Of a stretch of DNA of 64,000 nt, positions 33,996 through 41,925 are shown one piece after another (the first letter of the stretch is position 1; each line of letters begins with the position of its first letter). Under the pieces are notes generated by a model. That model ran no database searches. It had not been told where the DNA came from and saw only the letters and a list, made by a program, of their open reading frames with translations. The stretch lies in contig NZ_CP130713.1 in NCBI RefSeq assembly GCF_030553055.1, positions 496,001 to 560,000 of the forward strand. Reading direction: 5' to 3'. Position numbers and translations under genes: made by a program. The stretch comes from Streptomyces sp. XD-27. Its GTDB lineage: Bacteria > Actinomycetota > Actinomycetes > Streptomycetales > Streptomycetaceae.

Positions 33996-36089
33996 ATGGG
34001 TTCGACCGACGCGTTCCCGGTGCGCCTCGACCCGGCGGAGGCGGGCCCGTCCGAGCCCGGCGGCCTGCTGGACGCCCTCGGCGTCGCCGCGGTGATGCTC
34101 GACTCCGAGGGGCGGATCACCCTGTGGAGCCCGCAGGCCGAGCAGCTCTTCGGCTGGAGCGCCCAGGAGGCGCTCGGCCGGTTCGCCGCGAAGCTGATGG
34201 TCGCCCCGGAGCACGTCGACCTCGTCCTGAGCCTGTTCGCCAAGGTCATGGCGAGCGGCGAGAACTGGGCCGGGGCCTTCCCCATTCGACACAAGGACGG
34301 CAGCACCCGGATCGTCGAGTTCCGCAACATGCGGCTGCTGGACCAGGCGGGCGCCAGCTACGCGCTGGGCATAGCCGCCGACCAGTCCGTGCTGCGCGGG
34401 GTCGAGCAGGACCTGGCGCTGTCGGTGCGCCTGGTGGCGCAGTCCCCGATCGGCCTGGCCGTCTACGACACCGATCTGCGGTACGTGATGGTCAACCCGG
34501 CCCTCGCCAAGATGAACGGGCTGCCCGTCGACCAGCACGTGGGCCGCAGCATCCACGAGGTCCTGTCCTTCCTGGACACCGACACCCTGGCGGCGACCAT
34601 GCGGGAGGTGCTGGAGACCGGCACGCCGCTGCTGAACCAGTACACCGTCGGCCGCCCGCCGCACGACCTGCGCACCGAGCACGCCTGGTCGGTGTCGTAC
34701 TACCGGCTCGAGGACCACACCGGGCGCGTCCTGGGGCTGTCCACCTCCGTCATCGACGTGACCGAGCAGCACCGGGCGGCCACCGAGGCGGCCAGCGCCC
34801 GGAAGCGGCTGGCGCTCATCGCCGACGCCACGGTGTCCATCGGCACCACCCTCGAAGTCGACCGCACGGCGCAGGAACTGCTCGACGTGGTGGTGCCCCA
34901 GCTCGCCGATCTGGGCGCGGTCGACATCCTGGACGCCGTCCTGGAAGGGCGGCGCCCCGGCGTCTCGCCCAACGCCGGCAGCACCCGCTTCCGCGCCGTG
35001 GCCGTCAGGGGCTCCGCCTACGCCACCGAGGCTCTGGACGCCAGGGACCTCACCGGGCAGATAGCCGCGTACGACGCCGACCGGCTGATCACCCAGTGCG
35101 TGACCACCGGCCGCCCGGTGCTGGTGCCGCACGTCGGCGAGCAGGACCTGCGGCGGATCGCCCCCGACGCGCAGTCCGCTGCGCTGCTGGCCCGCAGCGG
35201 CCTCCACTCCTATATGGCGGTGCCGCTCATCGCCCGGGGCGAGGTGCTCGGCGCGCTGGACCTGGGCCGCGCCCGCAACCCGCTGCCCTTCGACGACGAG
35301 GACGTGGTGCTGGCGGGGGAACTGGCCGCGCGGGCCGCCGTCTGCATCGACAACGCCCGCTGGTACCAGAACGAGCGCCGCACCGCCCTCGCCCTGCAGC
35401 GGCATCTGCTCACCCACCAGCCGCCGCAGCCGAAGGGGCTGGACATCGCCTACCGGTACGAACCCGCTCACGCCGCCGGCCAGCTCGGCGGCGACTGGTT
35501 CGACGCCATCCCGCTGGCCGACGACCGGACGGCCCTGGTGGTCGGGGACGTCATGGGCAGCGGGATCAACGCGGCCGCCACCATGGGGCAGCTGCGGACC
35601 GCCACCCGCACCCTGGCCGAACTCGACCTGGGGCCCGCGGAGTTGCTGCGCCACCTCGACCGCATCGCGGCCGATCTCGACCCGGCGCTCGCCACGTGCA
35701 TCTACGCCCAGTACGACCCGCACCGCATGCGCTGCACGATATCCGTGGCCGGCCATGTCCCCCCGGTCGTGGTCCGGCCCGGCCGGCAGGCCGAACTGCT
35801 GCATCTGCCATCGGGCGCGCCGCTGGGAGTGGGCGGCGTGCACTTCGAGGAGAGCACGCTCCAGCTGTCCCCCGGCGACCAGTTGGTGCTCTACACCGAC
35901 GGCCTGATCGAGACCAGGGACCAGCCCATCAACGCCCGGCTCAACACCCTCGTCGGCCTGCTGGCGGAGCCCCGGGCGAACCTGGAAGACCTCTGCGACC
36001 ACCTGCTGGCGGCGCTGCGCAACCCGGACGAGCACGACGACGTGGCGCTGCTGATCTCGCGGGTCGGCAAGTTCAGCGCGCCCGTCTGA
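33996..36089 (+). CDS. PAS-PAS-GAF-PP2C protein phosphatase
   Basis: A 697-residue cytoplasmic regulator. Two PAS domains (about 18-130 and 140-255; AAVMLDSEGRITLWSPQAEQLFGW is typical) precede a GAF domain (about 265-440). The SpoIIE-type PP2C domain (about 465-690) carries LGGDWFDAI, GDVMGSGINAAATMGQ, LVLYTDGLIETR and HDDVALLI. There is no C-terminal HATPase, unlike the protein at 1.5-3.6 kb. It is a third PP2C of this class in the window. The ATG has GGAAGGAG at ideal spacing. Probable partners are anti-sigma-factor antagonists encoded elsewhere. Confidence 0.87.
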   Translation: MGSTDAFPVRLDPAEAGPSEPGGLLDALGVAAVMLDSEGRITLWSPQAEQLFGWSAQEALGRFAAKLMVAPEHVDLVLSLFAKVMASGENWAGAFPIRHKDGSTRIVEFRNMRLLDQAGASYALGIAADQSVLRGVEQDLALSVRLVAQSPIGLAVYDTDLRYVMVNPALAKMNGLPVDQHVGRSIHEVLSFLDTDTLAATMREVLETGTPLLNQYTVGRPPHDLRTEHAWSVSYYRLEDHTGRVLGLSTSVIDVTEQHRAATEAASARKRLALIADATVSIGTTLEVDRTAQELLDVVVPQLADLGAVDILDAVLEGRRPGVSPNAGSTRFRAVAVRGSAYATEALDARDLTGQIAAYDADRLITQCVTTGRPVLVPHVGEQDLRRIAPDAQSAALLARSGLHSYMAVPLIARGEVLGALDLGRARNPLPFDDEDVVLAGELAARAAVCIDNARWYQNERRTALALQRHLLTHQPPQPKGLDIAYRYEPAHAAGQLGGDWFDAIPLADDRTALVVGDVMGSGINAAATMGQLRTATRTLAELDLGPAELLRHLDRIAADLDPALATCIYAQYDPHRMRCTISVAGHVPPVVVRPGRQAELLHLPSGAPLGVGGVHFEESTLQLSPGDQLVLYTDGLIETRDQPINARLNTLVGLLAEPRANLEDLCDHLLAALRNPDEHDDVALLISRVGKFSAPV

Positions 36090-36268
36090 CGCCTCCGCGC
36101 ACCGCGCGTCCATCGTCCTGACACAAGATCGACTCATGCCGTTCACACGTTCGATGTCATGTCTGTGTCACTCTCTCTGGTTGAGCGATCAACCGTCAGC
36201 TCGCGCCGGGCGAAGGGGACATGCCCCGGTCGCCGGCGCGAGCCCCCCACCGGGAGAGGACCTTCTCC

Positions 36269-37063
36269 ATGCGCATCCACCGCGTGAACCGCTGGATACC
36301 CGTGACGTTGGCGACCGCCGCCGTACTGGCGGCCGGCGCCATCGTCCAGACCCCCGCCGCCGCGGCGGCCCCCGCCTACGACGACACGTACTACAGCGGC
36401 GCGATCGGCAAGACCGGGCCGCAGCTGAAGTCCGCGCTGCACACCATCATCAAGAGCCAGAGCAAGCTCTCGTACGACCAGGTGTGGGCGGCACTCAAGG
36501 TCACCGACGAGGACCCGGCGAACTCCTCGAACGTCATCGAGCTGTACACCGGCCGCTCGATCAGCGAGAACAGCAACGGCGGCGACTCCGGCGACTGGAA
36601 CCGCGAGCACGTCTGGGCCAAGTCCCACGGCGACTTCGGCACCACCGCCGGACCCGGCACCGACCTGCACCACCTGCGTCCCGAGGACGTGACGGTGAAC
36701 AGCATCCGCGGCAACAAGGACTTCGACAACGGCGGCAGCGCGGTCAGCGGCGCCCCCGGCAACTACACCGACTCCAACTCCTTCGAGCCCCGCGACGCCG
36801 TCAAGGGCGACGTGGCCCGCATGATCCTGTACATGGCCGTACGGTACGAGGGCGAGGACGGCTTCCCGAACCTGGAGCCCAACGACTCGGTGACCAACGG
36901 CACCCAGCCGTACCACGGGCGGCTGTCGGTGTTGAAGCAGTGGAGCCAGGAGGACCCGCCGGACGCCTTCGAGAAGCGCCGCAACGAGGTCATCTACGCC
37001 AGCTATCAGCACAACCGCAACCCGTTCATCGACCACCCGGAGTGGGTCGAGGCCATCTGGTGA
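36269..37063 (+). CDS. Secreted endonuclease I family nuclease
   Basis: A 264-residue exported enzyme. The signal peptide (about 1-35) ends near AAAA-AP. The mature region has the EndA/NucM-type His-Me-finger site DWNREHVWAKSHGDFG, with DLHHLRPEDVTVNSIRGNK after it; the REHVW histidine is the likely general base and downstream Asn/His residues bind the metal. LEPNDSVTNGTQPYHGRL and PPDAFEKRRNEVIYASYQHNRNPFIDHPEWVEAIW complete the family pattern. GGGAGAGGA precedes the ATG. Degrades extracellular DNA or RNA. It directly precedes the CIS locus but is separated by a terminator and points the other way. Confidence 0.9.
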   Translation: MRIHRVNRWIPVTLATAAVLAAGAIVQTPAAAAAPAYDDTYYSGAIGKTGPQLKSALHTIIKSQSKLSYDQVWAALKVTDEDPANSSNVIELYTGRSISENSNGGDSGDWNREHVWAKSHGDFGTTAGPGTDLHHLRPEDVTVNSIRGNKDFDNGGSAVSGAPGNYTDSNSFEPRDAVKGDVARMILYMAVRYEGEDGFPNLEPNDSVTNGTQPYHGRLSVLKQWSQEDPPDAFEKRRNEVIYASYQHNRNPFIDHPEWVEAIW

Positions 37064-37106
37064 GGCGCGAGGCCGCCGCACGAGGGGCCGTCGCCTCGCC
37101 GTGAGA

Positions 37107-37147
37107 GGTGACGCGCGGAGCGCTGTCCACGCGCTACGCGCGTCACC
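37107..37147. terminator. Large hairpin between convergent nuclease and CIS operon
   Basis: Outer arms GGTGACGCGCG / CGCGCGTCACC pair perfectly over 11 bp, with a further AGCGC/GCGCT stem inside. It lies 44 bp after the nuclease stop and 41 bp before the last CIS gene's stop. Confidence 0.8.
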
Positions 37148-37187
37148 GCCGGTCCCGAGCCGATCGCCGCCGCTGACCGCCGGACCC

Positions 37188-38642
37188 TCACCGCCTCCCG
37201 AAGAACTCGACCTCGGCGATGGCGAGCCTGCGCTGGGAGCGGGCGCCGAACGCGGCGTCGGCCGTCAGCCGGACCCGTACGACATCCGAGCCGCGCACGT
37301 CGAAGGTCTGCTGGCCCGGCTGGTCCTTGAGGTTGACCGCCTCGGTGGTGCGCTTGCCGTCCGCGGAGACCATCGTCACGGTGAGCTCGGCGGGCCGGGC
37401 CTGGAGCAGGAACTCGTCCTGCTTCGCCGAACTCCCCGACGTGATCAGCACCTTGAGCAGCCGCACCGGCTTGTCGAACTCGGCCTCCAGATACTGCCCG
37501 ACGCCGGGGCCCGCCTCGGCGGGCGCCCAGTAGCGGTTGTTGAAGCCGTCGAACGCCGCGCCCGCCCGGTGCCCGGACGCCTCGCTGGACGCGCGGCTCT
37601 CCGTGGGCCGCAGCGCTTCCAGCTTGCCGGTGCGGTCCTGGGTGAAGGTGAACACGTCGTCGAGCTGGGCGCGGGCGAACCAGGCCGCTGCCGCGAGGAC
37701 GAGCAAGGTCAGGGGCAGCGCCAGGCGGGGCCGGGGCCAGGTACGGGTCCGGGGGCGGCTCCCGGCCTCCAGGACCCGGTCGGAGCGCCGCCGGAAGAGC
37801 CGCCGCCACCACGGGAGCGGCGACGCGTCCGGACCGGCACCGGTGTCCAGCAGTCCGCCGCAGCGTACGCACAGGTTCCGGTCGGCGGAGTTGTCCGCCC
37901 GGCACCGGGGGCACGGGCGTCCGCGCGGCCGCCGGGCCGCGCCTGGATCGGGCCCGGCGGCCCGGACCGGCTCGTCCTCGGGCCGGTGATCGGGCCCGGT
38001 GCCCGGCCCGCCGTCCAGCGGGTCGCCGGGGCGTCGGGGAGCCGCGGGTCCGGGCGGTGCCGCCCCGGGACGGGCGCCCCGGGCGCCTGACGAGGGCGCG
38101 CCCGGCGCGTTGTCGGCGAGTCCGGCCGACGCGGGCGGCGGCGCGGTCGGCCGGATCGGGCCGAGGTGCATGGTCGCGGCCGGCGGGGAGGCCGCGGGCG
38201 GCGGCCCGGACCTCGCGCCCGGTGGCGCGGGCGACGACGCCCGGTCCGCCGAGGCGGACGGCACACCCGGGCGCGCGGGGGGCACGGGCGACGTATGCCC
38301 CTGCGGCGTCGCGGGCCCGGCGGGCGGCGGCGGGTGCCGGAGCCCCGGCGCGGCAGGCGGCACCGGGCCCTGCGGCGGTGCGGCAGGGGCCGCAGGTCGG
38401 CCGGATGCCGCTGGGCGGCCCGGTGACGGATCCCCCGATCCCGCGGGCGCGGCGGGGTGGCCGGACGCCGCAGGATTCCCCGGCGGTGTGGGGTGGCCCG
38501 GGGCCGCGGGGTCTCCCGGTGCGGCGGGCCGCGGGTCGGCTGACGTCTCGTCAGGCCGGTCCTCCCAGTCCAGAAACGCCTGGCACGACACGCAGAACCG
38601 CGCACCGGCGGCATTGCGATGTCCGCAGTCGGGACAGGTCAT
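37188..38642 (-). CDS. CIS-associated bitopic membrane protein: zinc ribbons, Pro-rich linker, discoidin-like ectodomain
   Basis: A 484-residue protein. An N-terminal zinc ribbon (Cys3, 6, 17, 20) is followed by a long Pro/Ala/Gly-rich disordered region. A second zinc ribbon is at about 244-261 (CPRC, CVRC). A basic WWRRLFRRR stretch precedes a single membrane helix (about 307-325). The outer C-terminal domain (about 337-484) has F5/8 type C/discoidin-like pattern ASSEASGHRAGAAFDGFNNRYW. By architecture and place it resembles the membrane protein reported to tie Streptomyces CIS particles to the membrane (CisA); homology is not proven here. The ATG overlaps the tail protein I stop (ATGA). Confidence 0.75.
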   Translation of the reverse strand: MTCPDCGHRNAAGARFCVSCQAFLDWEDRPDETSADPRPAAPGDPAAPGHPTPPGNPAASGHPAAPAGSGDPSPGRPAASGRPAAPAAPPQGPVPPAAPGLRHPPPPAGPATPQGHTSPVPPARPGVPSASADRASSPAPPGARSGPPPAASPPAATMHLGPIRPTAPPPASAGLADNAPGAPSSGARGARPGAAPPGPAAPRRPGDPLDGGPGTGPDHRPEDEPVRAAGPDPGAARRPRGRPCPRCRADNSADRNLCVRCGGLLDTGAGPDASPLPWWRRLFRRRSDRVLEAGSRPRTRTWPRPRLALPLTLLVLAAAAWFARAQLDDVFTFTQDRTGKLEALRPTESRASSEASGHRAGAAFDGFNNRYWAPAEAGPGVGQYLEAEFDKPVRLLKVLITSGSSAKQDEFLLQARPAELTVTMVSADGKRTTEAVNLKDQPGQQTFDVRGSDVVRVRLTADAAFGARSQRRLAIAEVEFFGRR

Positions 38643-39199
38643 GGTCTCCCCGCTCCCTCCGCCATGGGCAGGATCTCGATCCGGTACGCGACATGCGCGG
38701 GCACCTCGGCCGCCACCAGCTGGTCCAACCGCGCGCGGTCGAACCGCGCCGGATCCGGCACCCGCAGCCGGACCGCCACCCACGGCCGAGCCGAGCCGGG
38801 CAGCGCGCTGCCCGGCGCCGACGACCAGGCGGTCGCGCCGCTCTCGCTGATCTCCGGCTCGACGCCCGTCTCCACCCGGATCGCCGCGGCCAACCCGCGC
38901 CGGGTGCCGCGCCGCCGGTGCCGGACGACGGCGCCCGCGACCACGGCGCGCCGCTGGGTCTCGGGCCGCTCCTCGTCCACCTCCACCGCGACCCATCCGG
39001 CCAGCCAGGCGAGGAAGTCCTCGGGCGCGGTGCGCGGGTGCAGATGGGCGGGCAGGTTGTCGAGGGTGAGCAGCAGCGGTGCCAGTACCTCGTCCAGCGC
39101 GCCGACGAACCGCTGGAGGAAGTCGTGCTCCAGGTAGGCGGCGGGGAGTTGGTGCAGCAGCGGGTGGGGCGTGGGTAGTCCCGGGATCGTCGCGCGCAC
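38639..39199 (-). CDS. Phage tail protein I-like baseplate component
   Basis: A 186-residue protein with the P2 gpI-type start LLHQLPAAYLEHDFLQRFVGALDEVLAPLLLTLDNLPAHL and the block DFLAWLAGWVAVEVDEERPETQRRAVVAGAVVRHRRRGTRRGLAAAI. In contractile systems it forms part of the wedge/baseplate beside gpJ. The GTG at 39199 starts 2 bp after the baseplate J stop. Length matches eCIS homologues (Afp12-type region). The long frame upstream is a shadow of the J gene. Confidence 0.82.
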   Translation of the reverse strand: MRATIPGLPTPHPLLHQLPAAYLEHDFLQRFVGALDEVLAPLLLTLDNLPAHLHPRTAPEDFLAWLAGWVAVEVDEERPETQRRAVVAGAVVRHRRRGTRRGLAAAIRVETGVEPEISESGATAWSSAPGSALPGSARPWVAVRLRVPDPARFDRARLDQLVAAEVPAHVAYRIEILPMAEGAGRP

Positions 39200-39201
39200 G
39201 G

Positions 39202-41190
39202 TCAGCCCTCCCGTACCCGGAGCTGGTGCTCGTAGGAGAAGACCAGCGCGTGCCGGTCGAGCGCGATCTTGTTGGTCGCGTCGGTGCGCTGCCCCGTCAC
39301 GGGGTCGGCGGGGAACAGCCGTACGTCCTCGACCAGGTCGACCCCCGGCACCTGCTGGAGCACCGCGAACACCTCGCCGGAGTGGATGGGCCGCCCGAAC
39401 GGCCAGCCGGTCCCGGCCGGTCCCCCGGTGAGCGGGTTGAAGTAGCCGTACAGCGCGGTCAGCGCCGCGTCGCGCAGCCGCTCGGTGGGGTGGCCGCGGC
39501 CGGCCTGGACCGAGGCGACGACGGTGACGCCCTGGTAGTAGGGCGGTTCGACCACCAGCCGGGTGCCGATCGGGCGGGCCGCGTCCAGATGCGCGGCGAT
39601 CCTGGCGAGGGTGTCCTGGTGCGGGATGAGGTCGTCGAACTGGATGCGGCCCTGCGCGTCGCCGCGGCCGGCGGGCACCACCAGCAGCCGTACGCCGCCG
39701 TCGCCCGCGGGCGTGCGCGTCTCCCTCCGGTCGCGGCCGTCGCCGTGCACGCTGCCCGCGGGGACGCAGAAGACGCGGGCGGCGTCCGGCGCGACCTCGC
39801 GGGCGAGTTGCTCGTAGTCGTGCGGCACGACGGCCCGGTCCAGGGTGCGCAGCGTCATGGGGCCGCGGACCCGCGCGTTCTCCACGGTCTCGCCGTCCAC
39901 GCCGCCGAGCGCGGGGCGGCGGTTCTCCACCCGGGCCACGTACGGCAGCGAGCTGCGCAGCACCCGCAGCGCGCCCCGGGCCACGTTGCCGCGGCGGCCG
40001 CCGCCGGTGCGGTAGCCGCGAACCCGGATCGGGCAGCCCTTGGGCGGCACGGCGCCGTAGAGCCGCAGGCTTCCGTCGCGTTCCCGTACCGCGGGGCCGA
40101 AGTCCACCTGGCCGGAGTTGGGGTCCAAGGTGATGTGGCGGTCGTGGGCGGTGGAGTGGGCGAAGTTCTCCACCCGCGTCCACGCCACCCATCCGGCGCC
40201 CTCGGCGACCTCGACCACGAACGGCTCCTCGCCCGGCACCACCGGGGGCCGGGCGATCCGGAAGCCCTGCCCGGGGACGCCCTCCGAGAGCCCGAGGAGC
40301 TCCTCGGTGACGGTCTCGGCGTGGGACGCCTCCACGGTGCCGCCGATGGTGAACGCCGTGATCCGGCGGACCGTCGGGGAGGCGCGGTAGGTGGGCTGGT
40401 CGGGGGCCGCCTCGACGAGGCGGCAGCGCAGCCAGCCGCCGGAGTGCCGGGCCACCACGGACGACGTGTGCGCGGCGGGCATGTGCAGGATGACCTCGCC
40501 CGCCTTGTTGAAGCCGCCGGTGTCGTCCTTGTCGACCTCGCAGGCGACCCAGTTGCCGCCGTCCCAGGCCTCCCACAGCAGCGGCGGGCGGCGCGGGTCG
40601 ACGCCCACGCCCTCGACCCGGCAGTCCAGGCGCAGGACGAGGACGCAGCCGGGGACGGGGTTGGACAGCCCGATGTAGAGGCAGTCGCCGGGCGTGGGCG
40701 AGGCGGAGAAGCAGGGCACGTCGCGGCCGAGGGCGAGCTCCTCGGAGCGGTCGGTGGCGTTGCCGGTGGCGGGCCAGCCGGCGAGGTGGGCGAGCGAGCA
40801 GGGCACCACGGACAGGTCGCGGCCGGTGGTGAAGACGACCGCCTCCTCGGTCTCGGTGCGCACGGTGGCGACCTCGGTGCCGGATGCGACGCGCACCGGC
40901 TCCGGTTGCGGTGCCGACAGCCAGAACGTCACCTCGGTGCGGGCGGCGGTCGGCGGGTACAGCCGCACCCCGATCAGGTCCAGGAAGGCCAGATAGTGCT
41001 TGTCCGGCACCCGGTTGAGCCGGTAGACCAGCTGGTCGACCATGGTCGCGAACGCCTCGATCAGGGTGACGCCCGGATCGGAGACGTTGTGGTCGGTCCA
41101 CTCCGGGCAGCGCTGCTGCACCAGCCGTTTGGCCTCGTCGACCAGCGCCTGGAAACGCCGGTCGTCCAGGTTGGGGCTGGGGAGCGTCAT
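39202..41190 (-). CDS. Baseplate assembly protein J-like (gp47/Afp11-type)
   Basis: A 662-residue wedge protein. The start MTLPSPNLDDRRFQALVDEAKRLVQQRCPEWTDHNVSDPGVTLIE is the conserved N-terminus of eCIS J-like proteins. LTLIEAFATMVDQLVYRLNRVP follows, with a C-terminal gpJ domain including TRLVVEPPYYQGVTVVASV. It builds the baseplate ring that couples sheath contraction to the spike. The ATG at 41190 lies in the second copy of a 29-bp tandem duplication (see repeat at 41181), which separates it by about 26 bp from the gp25 stop. Confidence 0.88.
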   Translation of the reverse strand: MTLPSPNLDDRRFQALVDEAKRLVQQRCPEWTDHNVSDPGVTLIEAFATMVDQLVYRLNRVPDKHYLAFLDLIGVRLYPPTAARTEVTFWLSAPQPEPVRVASGTEVATVRTETEEAVVFTTGRDLSVVPCSLAHLAGWPATGNATDRSEELALGRDVPCFSASPTPGDCLYIGLSNPVPGCVLVLRLDCRVEGVGVDPRRPPLLWEAWDGGNWVACEVDKDDTGGFNKAGEVILHMPAAHTSSVVARHSGGWLRCRLVEAAPDQPTYRASPTVRRITAFTIGGTVEASHAETVTEELLGLSEGVPGQGFRIARPPVVPGEEPFVVEVAEGAGWVAWTRVENFAHSTAHDRHITLDPNSGQVDFGPAVRERDGSLRLYGAVPPKGCPIRVRGYRTGGGRRGNVARGALRVLRSSLPYVARVENRRPALGGVDGETVENARVRGPMTLRTLDRAVVPHDYEQLAREVAPDAARVFCVPAGSVHGDGRDRRETRTPAGDGGVRLLVVPAGRGDAQGRIQFDDLIPHQDTLARIAAHLDAARPIGTRLVVEPPYYQGVTVVASVQAGRGHPTERLRDAALTALYGYFNPLTGGPAGTGWPFGRPIHSGEVFAVLQQVPGVDLVEDVRLFPADPVTGQRTDATNKIALDRHALVFSYEHQLRVREG

Positions 41191-41230
41191 ACGCCCTCCT
41201 CACGGTGCGGGAGCGTCATACGCCCTCCTC
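41181..41230. repeat. Imperfect-length 29-bp tandem duplication at gp25/J junction
   Basis: The 21-bp block GGAGCGTCATACGCCCTCCT(C) occurs at 41181-41201 and again at 41210-41230, offset by 29 bp. Each copy carries, on the minus strand, a ribosome-binding-like GGAGGG followed by GTATGACG. One copy supplies the gp25 stop and the other the baseplate J start. Confidence 0.85.
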
Positions 41231-41629
41231 GTGCTGCGGAATCACGTAGAACGGGAAGACGAGGCTGCGCGGGTCGTTGGCGCCGCGCACGGTGTAGCTG
41301 ATGTCGATGTACAGCACGCCGTTGTCCGCCTCGTCGAACCGGACGGCGACGTCCGCCACGTCGATGCGCGGCTCCCACCGCTCCAGGGACAGCCGCACCT
41401 CGTAGGCGAGCTGTCCCGCGGTGCCGGCGTCGGCGGGCGCGAAGACGTAGTCGCTCAGGGGGCAGCCGAACTCGGGCCGCATGGGGCGTTCGCCGGGCGA
41501 GGTGCCGAGGATCAGCCGGATGGCCTCCTCGAGCTCGCGCTCGCCGCGGACCAAGGCGATGGAACCGGTGGCGTCGGTGCGCGGCGGGAAGGCCCAGCCC
41601 GCGCCGATGAACTGCTGGGCCATGCTCAT
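41216..41629 (-). CDS. gp25/GPW-like baseplate wedge protein
   Basis: A 137-residue protein of the GPW_gp25 family. Conserved blocks are FPPRTDATGSIALVRGERELEEAIRLILGTSPGERPMRPEFGCPL and the lysozyme-like EWEPRIDV-equivalent LERWEPRIDVADVAVRF. It nucleates sheath assembly at the baseplate (Afp9-type). ATG at 41629 overlaps the PAAR stop; an alternative ATG at 41623 is possible. Its stop would overlap the J start in an ATGA junction if the downstream duplication were absent. Confidence 0.88.
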   Translation of the reverse strand: MSMAQQFIGAGWAFPPRTDATGSIALVRGERELEEAIRLILGTSPGERPMRPEFGCPLSDYVFAPADAGTAGQLAYEVRLSLERWEPRIDVADVAVRFDEADNGVLYIDISYTVRGANDPRSLVFPFYVIPQHEEGV

Positions 41630-41907
41630 CCTCCGATCAGTACGGTCGGGCAGCCGACGGTGATCGGCGCGCCGCAGCCCGCCATGTCGCCGACGCGGGC
41701 GGCCGGCCTGCCGCCGATCAGGACGCTGGTGCTGCCGGGCGGCGCGATGGGGCTCGGCGGGTGCACCGCGGGCGGCGGGAAGGCGCAGATGTGCGGGGTG
41801 CCGACGGTGGCCGCGGGCATGCCGCCGATGAGCACCGTCGGTACGCCCGGCGGGCCGACGGTGCCCGGGTGTCCGGTGATGTCGCCGACACGGGCGGCTG
41901 GTGGCAT
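41626..41907 (-). CDS. PAAR-domain spike-tip protein
   Basis: A 93-residue protein consisting of PAAR repeats: MPPAARVGDITGHPG, then PTVLIGGMPAATVGTPHICAF, STSVLIGGRPAARVGDMAGCG and PTVLIGG. Histidines and cysteines (HIC, GCG) can bind the zinc or iron at the cone tip. It sharpens the VgrG-like spike. It lies 18 bp downstream of the spike gene and overlaps the gp25 start by 4 bp (ATGA). Confidence 0.92.
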   Translation of the reverse strand: MPPAARVGDITGHPGTVGPPGVPTVLIGGMPAATVGTPHICAFPPPAVHPPSPIAPPGSTSVLIGGRPAARVGDMAGCGAPITVGCPTVLIGG

Positions 41908-41925
41908 GCGCGGAATCCCCCTGCC

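Noticed and set aside
32055..36146. A 1,363-codon open frame on the minus strand
   Set aside because: Only the first part (to 33560) is the carboxylesterase; the rest is the antisense of the PAS-GAF-PP2C gene and has no domain or matching codon bias.
36269..37063. Secreted endonuclease as a CIS effector
   Set aside because: It has its own Sec signal peptide and a terminator separates it from the convergent CIS operon; proximity alone is not support.
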